Shown here in pieces: positions 16,569-24,585 of a DNA stretch of 46,915 nt. The position numbers and the translations under genes were made by a program. Source of the DNA: Oscillospiraceae bacterium (lineage in GTDB: Bacteria > Bacillota > Clostridia > Oscillospirales > Acutalibacteraceae); contig SVPC01000013.1 of NCBI GenBank assembly GCA_015066095.1, positions 1-46,915 on the forward strand, in the 5' to 3' direction. How positions within the stretch are numbered: position 1 is the stretch's first letter; the number at the start of each line of letters is the position of its first letter. The notes beneath the pieces are model-generated. The model worked only from the letters and a program-made list of their open reading frames with translations. It searched no databases and was not told the DNA's origin.

Positions 16569-17668
16569 TATTTCAACCTCATAGGCATTATCATATATTT
16601 AAAATTATCATTATCAATAGGAGTTATCAACACACCTGCATTAGAACCGTTGAATAAAATATTTATGTTTTCATCTTCTATTGCTTTTAAAGCATCAAGT
16701 AAGTAGTGATTGTTAAGACCTATTTCAAAATTTTCGCCTTCTAATTTTGTGTTAAAGGTTTCAGTCGCTCTTCCTTGTGATGTAGCACAAGTGAAAACTA
16801 CATTTAATTCATTAAAATAACAACGAACAGGAGTAGTAAATGATTCACTTATAAGTAAAGAAACTCGCTCTATTGTGTTTATCAAATCTCTTGTATTAAC
16901 TGTTACTTTTTGTTTATATTCTCTAGGAAGGGTTTTTTTATAATTTACAAAATCACCTTCTAAGAGACGAGAAATAAAATCATATCCATTTACATTAAAA
17001 CTTATAAGTCTTTCTCCGACATTTATGTTAACATCTTCATTTTCGTCTTCAATAAGTTTTACTGCTTCATTTATAGCTTTGCTAGTTACTGTAAATTCAA
17101 ATTCTTTTTGAATATCTGCTTTTTCTTTCTTAATAGCAAGACGATAACCGTCAATAGCAACAAACTGGATATTTCCATCAAACAAAGAAACATTTATACC
17201 GGTTAAAATAGGTTTACTACCCTCGGTTTGTGAAGCAGCAAAAGATGTACCTTTTTTTAATTGATTTAAAGTTTTTGCATTTATTGAAAAATTGTTTGTT
17301 TCATTAATAGTAGGCATTTCAGGAAAATCTGTTGCAGCCATACCCATAATATCAAAAGTTGCTTCATTACATTTAATATTGCAGTTGAGACGGTCATCAG
17401 CTGAAATTTCAACCTGCAAACCATTCATTTTTCTTAAAATTTCTGCCAAAAGACGGGCATTTATAACAATGTCTCCTTCTTCTTCACATTTAGCATAAAT
17501 TTCTTTTTTCATTCCCATTTCAAGATTATATGCTATAAGTGTAATTTTTCCTTGTTCAGCAGAAATAAGTATACCTTCAAGTACAGGCATAGATGTTTTT
17601 GCACCAACTACGCTTTGTAGTTTTAAAACGGCTTCAAGCAATTTTGTACGTTCAACAGAAAAAATCAT
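16568..17668 (-). CDS. dnaN: DNA polymerase III beta sliding clamp DnaN
   Basis: 366 residues, the normal three-domain clamp length. Begins MIFSVERTKLLEAVLKLQSVV and ends in the conserved YMIMPMRLK. The ring dimer holds DNA polymerase III and repair partners on DNA. The ATG is preceded by AGGAGG. It is separated from dnaA by 192 bp that probably hold the origin. Confidence 0.97.
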   Translation of the reverse strand: MIFSVERTKLLEAVLKLQSVVGAKTSMPVLEGILISAEQGKITLIAYNLEMGMKKEIYAKCEEEGDIVINARLLAEILRKMNGLQVEISADDRLNCNIKCNEATFDIMGMAATDFPEMPTINETNNFSINAKTLNQLKKGTSFAASQTEGSKPILTGINVSLFDGNIQFVAIDGYRLAIKKEKADIQKEFEFTVTSKAINEAVKLIEDENEDVNINVGERLISFNVNGYDFISRLLEGDFVNYKKTLPREYKQKVTVNTRDLINTIERVSLLISESFTTPVRCYFNELNVVFTCATSQGRATETFNTKLEGENFEIGLNNHYLLDALKAIEDENINILFNGSNAGVLITPIDNDNFKYMIMPMRLK

Positions 17669-17860
17669 TTTTTTCCTCCTAAAAAAAATAAAAATAGCAG
17701 TAATAATAAGTAGTGTTAAAAATGTTAAAAACTTGGTTTTTTGCTTTATTAAAACTAAAAAGTGCGGTTTATAAAAAACTTGATAAAAAGTTAATAATTT
17801 GAATAAAAAATTTTTTTAACACCCAAAAGGACAACAAATGAAATAATTAAGGTGGAAATG
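17669..17860. other. dnaN-dnaA intergenic region, candidate replication origin (oriC/DUE)
   Basis: Very AT-rich 192 bp. Plus strand: an A-rich stretch (17681-17694), then a run of trinucleotides TAG-CAG-TAA-TAA-TAA-GTAG (17695-17713) resembling DnaA-trios, then two abutting copies of TGTTAAAAA (17714-17722 and 17723-17731). A third copy lies inverted at 17813-17821, and TGTTAATAA is at 17859-17867. The trio-then-box order and orientation match the Bacillus unwinding element. No exact TTATCCACA box is present in this gap or upstream of dnaA, so the call rests on position and pattern. Confidence 0.5.
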
Positions 17861-19210
17861 TTAATAACTATTTTGGTTAAGGACACGAAGATTTTTAATA
17901 ATATCCTCTACTAATTCCTTTTGATAAGGTTTGTCCTTTAAGAATGTTTCAATCTTATTAACATTGTAAAGAACAGTAGTGTGGTCTTTACCAAAAGATT
18001 CACCAATTTGCTTAAAAGAAAGGTCGGTTGTTTTTCTTGCAATATACATTGCAACCTGACGAGCAAGAGCTAACGACGCGGTTTTTCTGTTGGAAAGAAT
18101 ATCACTTACAGAAACGTTATATGTTTTAGCAACCTCGCTTATTATATTTTCGACCTTAATAGGTTCGGGTTTATCATCGGTAATAACGTCGCGCACAATA
18201 GTTTGTACAACCGAAAGGGAAGGCGAACGGGATTGGATTGTTATGTATGCTTGAAGTTTTTTAATAACGCCTTCAAGTTGTCTGGTATTAGATTTTATAT
18301 GTTCGGCAATGAAGTAAACAATATTTTCTTCCAGAGTAATGCCAAACTGTTGAGATTTCTTATTTATAATACCTACCCTTGTTTCAAAATCGGGATTACT
18401 TATATCTGCAAATAAGCCACCCTCCAAACGGGAACGGATACGGTCGTCAAGGGTTTTGATTTCTCTTGGTGGACGGTCTAGCGTTACCACAATCTGTTTA
18501 TTGTTTTGATAAAGAGCGTTAAAGGTATTAAAAAACTCTTCCTGTGTTTGTTCTTTACCTGCGATAAAATGTATATCGTCAATTAAAAGAACATCTACAT
18601 TACGGAATTTATTGCGAAAGTCGTCAATTGTACCAAGGCCTAACTTACCTTGTTGCAAAGATGTAATAAGTTGGTTTGTAAAATCTTCACTTCTAATGAA
18701 TTCTATATTTTTTCTTGGAAATTTTTTCTTTATGTGGTTTTTGATAGCGAGCATCAGATGGGTTTTACCAACACCCGATGGACCATATATAACAAGCGGG
18801 TTATATGCGGTTTGTGGAATTTCACTCTCGGCAACAGCAAGGGAAGCCGCGTGAGCAAAACGGTTGGTGGAACCCACAATAAAATTATCAAAGGTAAAGA
18901 AATCTTCAAAGGAAAGACCAGCGGAAAATTGCTCGGCTTTTAAAATTTCTTCTTCCTCATCGCGAAGGATAATTTTAAATTCCATATCAACGCCCATTAC
19001 GGTTTTTATGCATTTATTGAAAAGGTCGGTATAGGTTTGTTCCACAACACCTTTTTTATATTCATCGTTAATAGAAACAGTAAATTCACAGTCGTTGAAA
19101 AAAACCGGTTTTAAATCTTTTAAAAAGCAGTTAAAAGCAACCTCTGAAATAAAGTTTTTACATTCGTCGCATATCGCGTTCCAAATTTCGTCCAAAGGAT
19201 TATTTGACAA
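17861..19210 (-). CDS. dnaA: Chromosomal replication initiator DnaA
   Basis: 449 residues. AAA+ initiator that melts oriC. Domain I at the N-terminus is followed by a short acidic linker (RDEEEEI, about 83-89). Walker A GPSGVGKT is at about 143-150, Walker B LLIDDIHF at about 208-215, and the domain IV signature GKDHTTVLYN at about 407-416. The DHTT residues that contact the DnaA box are kept. The start is TTG at 19210, set by GAGGTG six bases upstream. It is first of the dnaA-dnaN-yaaA-recF-remB-gyrB-gyrA series. Confidence 0.97.
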   Translation of the reverse strand: MSNNPLDEIWNAICDECKNFISEVAFNCFLKDLKPVFFNDCEFTVSINDEYKKGVVEQTYTDLFNKCIKTVMGVDMEFKIILRDEEEEILKAEQFSAGLSFEDFFTFDNFIVGSTNRFAHAASLAVAESEIPQTAYNPLVIYGPSGVGKTHLMLAIKNHIKKKFPRKNIEFIRSEDFTNQLITSLQQGKLGLGTIDDFRNKFRNVDVLLIDDIHFIAGKEQTQEEFFNTFNALYQNNKQIVVTLDRPPREIKTLDDRIRSRLEGGLFADISNPDFETRVGIINKKSQQFGITLEENIVYFIAEHIKSNTRQLEGVIKKLQAYITIQSRSPSLSVVQTIVRDVITDDKPEPIKVENIISEVAKTYNVSVSDILSNRKTASLALARQVAMYIARKTTDLSFKQIGESFGKDHTTVLYNVNKIETFLKDKPYQKELVEDIIKNLRVLNQNSY

Positions 19211-19260
19211 TTAAATCACCTCTTGAATTTTGAAAATTCTTTTATTTTTTGCTTATAATA

Positions 19261-19289
19261 TAATATATCTATATTAGTATATCATATTA
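19261..19289 (+). promoter_or_regulatory. Possible forespore promoter of gpr-spoIIP
   Basis: CATATTA (19283-19289) fits the sigma-F/G -10 pattern and TAATA (19261-19265), 17 bp upstream, matches four of five -35 bases. A sigma-A-like alternative on the same strand is TTGAAA (19230-19235), 18 bp, TATAAT (19254-19259). The region is so AT-rich that either could arise by chance. Confidence 0.35.
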
Positions 19290-19304
19290 ATATAAATTTT
19301 GCAA
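19276..19304 (-). promoter_or_regulatory. Sigma-A promoter of dnaA
   Basis: Minus strand TTGCAA (19299-19304), 17-bp spacer, TATACT (19276-19281), giving a 5' leader of about 60 nt. Confidence 0.65.
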
Positions 19305-19331
19305 CTTTTTTAATTATTTTGGGGGATAAAA

Positions 19332-20138
19332 ATGAAAGGCAGAACTGACCTTATAATAGAGCTTGAAAAAGACACCGAAAAAAGCCTGTTTTATGAAGAA
19401 AATTTTGGGCAGATAAAGGTGATGTTTTCAAGCCTTGAAGATAAAAACGATTATGAAAAACCAAAAGGAAAATATGCTACAGTGAGGCTTGGAAATATCG
19501 AAAAATTGACAGATTTTAGAATGGCGGAAAAGGCAATTATTTTTTGCCTTAAAAAACTTTTAAAAAACACGCCCAAAAATGTACTTGTAGTAGGGCTTGG
19601 AAACCGCGAAATCACAAGTGATTGCATAGGGCCACATACGGCAGAAAGGATACTTGCGACCCGTCATATAAAGGGCGAATTTGCCCAAAAAGTGGGTTTG
19701 GAAAAATTAAAAAGCGTATCGGTAATAGAGCCCGGAGTACTGGGGAAAACGGGCATAGAAACAGCCGAAACGGTTTCTGCTTTGGTGCAAAAAATAAAGC
19801 CCGATGCGGTTATTGTAATAGACGCTTTATGTGCTCAAAATGCAGAAAATCTATTTTCTGTAATACAGTTTTGCGATAGCGGAATATCCCCCGGTTCGGG
19901 TGTGAAAAATACCCGTCGTGAACTAAGTGAAAAAACATTGGGAATACCTACAGTTGCCATAGGTGTTCCCACGGTGGTAGAAGCCGATTTTATAAAGGGG
20001 GCTTCTTGCGAAAATTTACTTGTAACACCAAAAGATGCCGACCTCCTTTCTCGTCATATAAGCGAACTTTTGGCACAAGCCATAAATGTTTTTCTGCAAC
20101 CCGACTGCGACCGCGAAATTATTTTAAATCTGGTCTAA
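19332..20138 (+). CDS. gpr: Germination protease Gpr (spore SASP protease)
   Basis: 268 residues. Aspartate-type protease (MEROPS A25) that degrades small acid-soluble proteins at germination. Begins MKGRTDLIIE, close to the RTDL found just after the propeptide in Bacillus. The two catalytic aspartates are visible: D97 in NREITSDCIGP and D164 in VIVIDALCAQ. GIPTVAIGVPTVVEADF is also conserved. It is about 100 residues shorter than the Bacillus enzyme because the segment before LLVTPKDADLLSRH is missing. GGGGG precedes the ATG. spoIIP follows 39 bp later, as in Bacillus. Confidence 0.94.
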   Translation: MKGRTDLIIELEKDTEKSLFYEENFGQIKVMFSSLEDKNDYEKPKGKYATVRLGNIEKLTDFRMAEKAIIFCLKKLLKNTPKNVLVVGLGNREITSDCIGPHTAERILATRHIKGEFAQKVGLEKLKSVSVIEPGVLGKTGIETAETVSALVQKIKPDAVIVIDALCAQNAENLFSVIQFCDSGISPGSGVKNTRRELSEKTLGIPTVAIGVPTVVEADFIKGASCENLLVTPKDADLLSRHISELLAQAINVFLQPDCDREIILNLV

Positions 20139-20177
20139 AAGACGTGATTCGGGCATAAAATAAATCGAGGTGTCGCG

Positions 20178-21245
20178 ATGAATAAACATTACTCTTTTAT
20201 AAGGCTTGTGGTTTGTTATACCGTGTGTGTATTTTTTATGGTATATTGTTTTTACGGTACAATACAATTTAACAATAAAACTACACCGACATTCACCGAC
20301 ATCTTTATTAAAAATACAGAAAAAAGCGATAAAAATACCGAAAAAACTGAAAAAGCCGAAAAAAATTCTTCTAAAGACCAGAAAACCGCCGAAAAAACTG
20401 AATCTGTTTCGTCTAAAACGCAAAAGAGTGAGAGTGTTGCGGTATCAAATTCGGCAATAAAGGGCAAAATAGTAACAAGATATATTTCACCTTATAAAGC
20501 ACCCCAGTCTTACGGTGGGGTTTATATGAAAAATTCTACGGGAACAAGTGTGAATATAAAGCAATTGCTTTATAAAAAACTCGATTTTAAAATAGAAAAA
20601 AACAGTTCACCGCAGGTGCTAATAATTCACACCCACACCACAGAAACTTTTATGCAAAAGGACGCAGAATATTATACCGCGGACGATAAAGCGAGAACTA
20701 CCGATAACAACAAAAATATGGCGAAAATAGGCTCTATAATAGCCAAAAAATTAAATGATAACGGGATAAAAACCATACACGATACCACCAAACATGATTA
20801 TCCCGAATATACCGGCAGTTATACGCGCGCGGCAAAGACAATTACTTCCTATTTAAAGAAATATCCCAGTATAAAAATCGTATTGGATTTGCACCGTGAT
20901 TCGGTTTCGGCAGACGGCGGAAAGGCAAAATTGGTTACACAAATAAATGGCAAAAATGCGGCACAGGTAATGCTTGTTATGGGCTCGCAAACAGGCGGAA
21001 TTACCGGTTTTCCAAACTGGAAAGAAAATCTATCCTTGGCTTTTAAATTACAACAGACAATAGAAGCAAAATATCCAACCCTTGCACGGCCTTTGATGTT
21101 GGCTTCAAAAAAATATAATGAGTCCCTTTCAAAAGGTTCTTTGCTTATAGAATTCGGCACAGAAGCCAATACTTTGAGTGAAGCCACCTATTCGGCAGAA
21201 CTTGTCGGAAATTCATTAGTCAGTTTATTGAATACATTAAAATAG
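20178..21245 (+). CDS. spoIIP: Stage II sporulation protein P (SpoIIP)
   Basis: 355 residues. Cell-wall amidase/endopeptidase of the SpoIIDMP engulfment machine. Membrane anchor at about residues 8-28, then a low-complexity K/E/T/S linker (45-90), then the amidase_3-like domain with IIHTHTTETF (H151, H153, E156), VLDLHRDSV (H239) and a late LIEFGTEANT glutamate. Ribosome binding site GAGGTG. Likely co-transcribed with gpr and followed by a small membrane protein. Confidence 0.93.
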   Translation: MNKHYSFIRLVVCYTVCVFFMVYCFYGTIQFNNKTTPTFTDIFIKNTEKSDKNTEKTEKAEKNSSKDQKTAEKTESVSSKTQKSESVAVSNSAIKGKIVTRYISPYKAPQSYGGVYMKNSTGTSVNIKQLLYKKLDFKIEKNSSPQVLIIHTHTTETFMQKDAEYYTADDKARTTDNNKNMAKIGSIIAKKLNDNGIKTIHDTTKHDYPEYTGSYTRAAKTITSYLKKYPSIKIVLDLHRDSVSADGGKAKLVTQINGKNAAQVMLVMGSQTGGITGFPNWKENLSLAFKLQQTIEAKYPTLARPLMLASKKYNESLSKGSLLIEFGTEANTLSEATYSAELVGNSLVSLLNTLK

Positions 21246-21253
21246 AGGTAAAA

Positions 21254-21430
21254 ATGAAAGATTTTATAAGAAAAATGACTGTTTCCGCAATCGTTTCTTT
21301 ATGTATTATTTTTGGCTTTTGGGCTATGTGTAAAGCGTATAGCGCCATAAGACAAACAGGGTTTGGCGAAATACGAAATGCGGTAGAAATAAAGGAAAAA
21401 GAAATACGTTTTTTCGATTATACAGTATAA
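21254..21430 (+). CDS. Small single-span membrane protein downstream of spoIIP
   Basis: 58 residues, starting at an ATG after GAGGTAAAA and eight bases past the spoIIP stop. One hydrophobic helix (about residues 9-27, TVSAIVSLCIIFGFWAMC) is followed by a charged tail (EIKEKEIRFFDY). I do not recognise a family. Bacillus has the unrelated-looking membrane protein YqxA in the same place after spoIIP, so a sporulation role is possible by position only. The tight spacing and good ribosome binding site argue that it is translated. Confidence 0.6.
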   Translation: MKDFIRKMTVSAIVSLCIIFGFWAMCKAYSAIRQTGFGEIRNAVEIKEKEIRFFDYTV

Positions 21431-21437
21431 AAAAGAA

Positions 21438-21462
21438 AGCCACCGCCAAAATGACGGTGGCT
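21438..21462 (-). terminator. Intrinsic terminator of secA (probably shared with the spoIIP unit)
   Basis: Stem AGCCACCG / CGGTGGCT around a 9-nt loop. The minus strand continues TTTCTTTTTTATAC, a good tail for secA; the plus-side tail is weaker. It lies between convergent genes. Confidence 0.8.
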
Positions 21463-21480
21463 AAATGATTTTATTGAATT

Positions 21481-24210
21481 TTAGTCAAGGTTTTTACCGC
21501 AACAGCGTTTGTATTTTTTACCGCTGCCACATGGGCAGAGAGCGTTTTTACCCACAGCGCCTTTGCCTTTTACGGTTTGTGGCTTGTCGCCTGCATTTGT
21601 TTCGTTAGCAACCTTTTCGCGCTTAACTTCTTCGTCTTTCTTTATACGAACACTCATAACAAGTTTTGCGGTTTGTTCGCGTATGGCATTTGTCATAGCC
21701 TCAAACATATCGTAACTATCATTGCGATATTCAACAACAGGGTCGTGCTGACCGTAAGCACGAAGACCTATACCGTGGCGCAATTGGTCCATAGCATCAA
21801 TATGGTCCATCCAGTTGGTATCAACACTGCGAAGCAACATTACGCGCTCAATTTCGCGCATCATTTCACTGCCAAATTCTTGTTCGCGTTTTTCGTAAAG
21901 GGTGTGCGCCTTTTCTTTCAAGTTTTCGGCAATTTCTTCACGGGAAGTATTGCCCAGTTCTTCTGCATTAAAACGCAAATCTGAAGGCTCGGTTATCCAA
22001 CCCAAGAAATATTCGCGAAGACCGTTTAAATCCCAATTATCGTGAACTGTATCATCAGCCAAGAAAATAGAACAGTAAGAATCAATTGTATCGTCAACCA
22101 TTTTAATAACGGTTTCTTTTATATCTTCTCCGTCCAAAACCTTGTTACGCTGAGAGTATATAAGTTCACGCTGTTTGTTCATAACATCGTCGTATTGAAG
22201 CACATTCTTACGGATGGCAAAGTTTATGCCTTCCTTTTTCTTTTGCGCGTTTTCAATAGTGTGTGAAAGCATACTGTTTTCGAGTGGCATATTTTCATCC
22301 ACGCGCAAGGTATCCATAAGTGTGGATATTCTCTCACCGCCAAAAAGACGCATAAGGTCGTCTTCAAGCGATATAAAAAATTGAGTATTACCGTTATCAC
22401 CTTGACGACCTGCACGGCCACGCAACTGGTTGTCTATTCGGCGTGAATCGTGACGCTCTGTACCGATAATGGCAAGACCGCCAGCATTTCTCACGGCATC
22501 TGCTTCGGGGGCAATTTCTGCCTTAAATTTGTTATAATATCTCGAGTATTTTTCGCGCGCTGAAAGGATTTCTTGGTCTTTTGTTTCGGCAAAACCCGTG
22601 GCTTCGGTTATAAGTTCTTCCGAAAGCCCGTCATGGCGTAAAGCCGCTTTTGCCAAATATTCGGCATTACCGCCAAGCATAATATCGGTACCACGACCTG
22701 CCATATTAGTAGCAATCGTAACGGCGCCCAATTTACCTGCTTGCGCTATAATTTCAGCTTCCTTTTCGTGATGCTTTGCGTTAAGTACATTGTGTGCAAT
22801 GCCGCGTTTTTTGAGAAGTGCCGATAAAAGTTCACTCTTTTCAATAGTGACAGTACCCACAAGCACGGGTTGACCTTTTTGGTGACATTCTGTAATTTTA
22901 TCAATAACCGCAAGAAGTTTCCCTTTTTCGGTTTTGTAAACCACATCGTTTTCGTCAACACGGGCAATGGGTTTGTTGGTGGGAATTTCAATAACATCAA
23001 GGTTGTAAATTTGTTGGAATTCGGCTTCTTCGGTCATAGCAGTACCTGTCATACCCGAAAGTTTGTTGTATAGGCGGAAGAAGTTTTGGAAAGTGATGGT
23101 TGCCAAGGTTTTTGACTCTTTGGCTATTTGTACACCTTCTTTGGCTTCGATTGCTTGGTGCAAACCTTCGTTATAACGTCTGCCGAACATAAGACGGCCT
23201 GTAAATTCATCAACAATTATAACCTCGCCGTCTTTTACCACATAGTCAACATCACGCTTCATTATACCGTGTGCGCGAATAGCCTGATTTATGTGGTGGG
23301 CAATGGCAATGTTTTCGCTATCGTTAAGGTTTTCAATCTGGAAAAAGTCTTCGGCTTTTTTAACGCCTGACGGGGTTAAGGTGCAACTCTTAGCCTTTTC
23401 GTCTACCACATAGTCGCCGTCGTAATTGGTTTCACTATCACTCGCTTTGTCATCCATTTCTTTGATTTTAAACATTTTCAAAGTACGGGCAAAGCGGTTT
23501 GCCGCAGTATAAAGGTCGGTAGATTTTTCGCTCTGACCCGAAATAATAAGCGGAGTTCTGGCTTCGTCTACAAGGATAGAGTCAACTTCGTCGACAATGG
23601 CAAAATTATGCTCTCGTTGAACCTTTTCGTTTTTGTATATTACCATATTGTCGCGCAAGTAATCAAAACCGAGTTCATTGTTGGTGCAATAGGTGATATC
23701 TGCTTCGTAAGCGGCGCGCTTGTCTGCCTTGGTCATTCCGTGAACAATAAGGCCAACCGTAAGACCCATAAACTTATAAAGTTTGCCCATCCATTCCGAG
23801 TCACGCTTTGCAAGATAATCGTTGACGGTTACAATATGAACGCCTTTGCCAGAAAGCGCATTTAAGTAAGCGGGTAAAGTAGCAACCAAGGTTTTACCTT
23901 CACCGGTTTTCATTTCGGCAATACGGCCTTGATGAAGCACAATGCCGCCTATAATCTGAACGGGGAAGTGGCGCATACCAAGTACGCGGTCACCAGCTTC
24001 GCGACAAGCGGCAAATGCTTCGGGTAAAATATCATCAAGCGTTTCGCCGTTTGCCAAGCGGTCGCGAAATTCTTTTGTCTTTGCGCGTAACTGGTCGTCA
24101 GTAAGGGCTTTATATTCTTCTTCAAGTCCTAAAACTTTTGCTTGTAACGGCAAAATTCTTTTAATTTCTTTTTGGCTGTAATCGCCGAAAAGTTTTTTAA
24201 ACAAACCCAT
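21481..24210 (-). CDS. secA: Protein translocase ATPase SecA
   Basis: 909 residues. Motor that drives preproteins through SecYEG. Walker A KTGEGKTL at about 101-108, [25 protein letters not shown] and [11 protein letters not shown] are all conserved. The extreme C-terminus has the zinc motif [13 protein letters not shown] that binds SecB or ribosomes. Ribosome binding site GAGGT. Single gene, with a terminator directly downstream. Confidence 0.97.
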   Translation of the reverse strand: MGLFKKLFGDYSQKEIKRILPLQAKVLGLEEEYKALTDDQLRAKTKEFRDRLANGETLDDILPEAFAACREAGDRVLGMRHFPVQIIGGIVLHQGRIAEMKTGEGKTLVATLPAYLNALSGKGVHIVTVNDYLAKRDSEWMGKLYKFMGLTVGLIVHGMTKADKRAAYEADITYCTNNELGFDYLRDNMVIYKNEKVQREHNFAIVDEVDSILVDEARTPLIISGQSEKSTDLYTAANRFARTLKMFKIKEMDDKASDSETNYDGDYVVDEKAKSCTLTPSGVKKAEDFFQIENLNDSENIAIAHHINQAIRAHGIMKRDVDYVVKDGEVIIVDEFTGRLMFGRRYNEGLHQAIEAKEGVQIAKESKTLATITFQNFFRLYNKLSGMTGTAMTEEAEFQQIYNLDVIEIPTNKPIARVDENDVVYKTEKGKLLAVIDKITECHQKGQPVLVGTVTIEKSELLSALLKKRGIAHNVLNAKHHEKEAEIIAQAGKLGAVTIATNMAGRGTDIMLGGNAEYLAKAALRHDGLSEELITEATGFAETKDQEILSAREKYSRYYNKFKAEIAPEADAVRNAGGLAIIGTERHDSRRIDNQLRGRAGRQGDNGNTQFFISLEDDLMRLFGGERISTLMDTLRVDENMPLENSMLSHTIENAQKKKEGINFAIRKNVLQYDDVMNKQRELIYSQRNKVLDGEDIKETVIKMVDDTIDSYCSIFLADDTVHDNWDLNGLREYFLGWITEPSDLRFNAEELGNTSREEIAENLKEKAHTLYEKREQEFGSEMMREIERVMLLRSVDTNWMDHIDAMDQLRHGIGLRAYGQHDPVVEYRNDSYDMFEAMTNAIREQTAKLVMSVRIKKDEEVKREKVANETNAGDKPQTVKGKGAVGKNALCPCGSGKKYKRCCGKNLD

Positions 24211-24371
24211 TATTTAATACCTCATAGATATAATAATTATTATAATTACATCTATTATACTACAAAGAAACGAAAAAATATAGTATAATTTGTAAATTTT
24301 TAGATTTGGTTCAAAATTCCTTGAATATTGTACTTTTACTACCGAAAAATAATAAAAAAGGAGGGTAAACA

Positions 24372-24551
24372 ATGCAAAAAAGTTCATCAAATTTTATAAA
24401 AGGTTTGGGCGCCGGAATGATTGCAGGTGCAACCGCAGTAATCGTTGGTAAAATGGTTATGAAAGACAATAAAAAAATCGAAAAAGGCGGCGCCAAGGTT
24501 ATCAAAGCCGCAGGCGAATTGGTAGACGGAGTACAGACAATGTTTAGATAA
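24372..24551 (+). CDS. Small glycine-rich membrane protein (59 residues), unknown function
   Basis: Starts at an ATG behind a very strong ribosome binding site (AAAGGAGGG, then seven bases). Sequence begins MQKSSSNFIKGLGAGMIAGA. It has one glycine/alanine-rich hydrophobic helix (about 10-32) and a basic, then amphipathic, tail (KDNKKIEKGGAKVIKAAGEL). The plan recalls YtxH-like proteins, but I cannot assign it. It is a single gene divergent from secA and ends in a strong terminator, both signs of a real, expressed gene. Confidence 0.65.
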   Translation: MQKSSSNFIKGLGAGMIAGATAVIVGKMVMKDNKKIEKGGAKVIKAAGELVDGVQTMFR

Positions 24552-24555
24552 AATT

Positions 24556-24585
24556 AGGAGTTGTATCGTTAGAGATACAACTCCT
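24556..24585 (+). terminator. Strong intrinsic terminator of the 59-residue gene
   Basis: Perfect 12-bp stem AGGAGTTGTATC / GATACAACTCCT, 6-nt loop, then TTTCTTTTATTTTTT on the plus strand. The stop codon of the convergent GH2 gene lies in its loop. Confidence 0.9.

Noticed and set aside
24311-24505. Minus-strand frame of 64 codons
   Set aside because: Shadow of the 59-residue plus-strand gene, which has the ribosome binding site and terminator.
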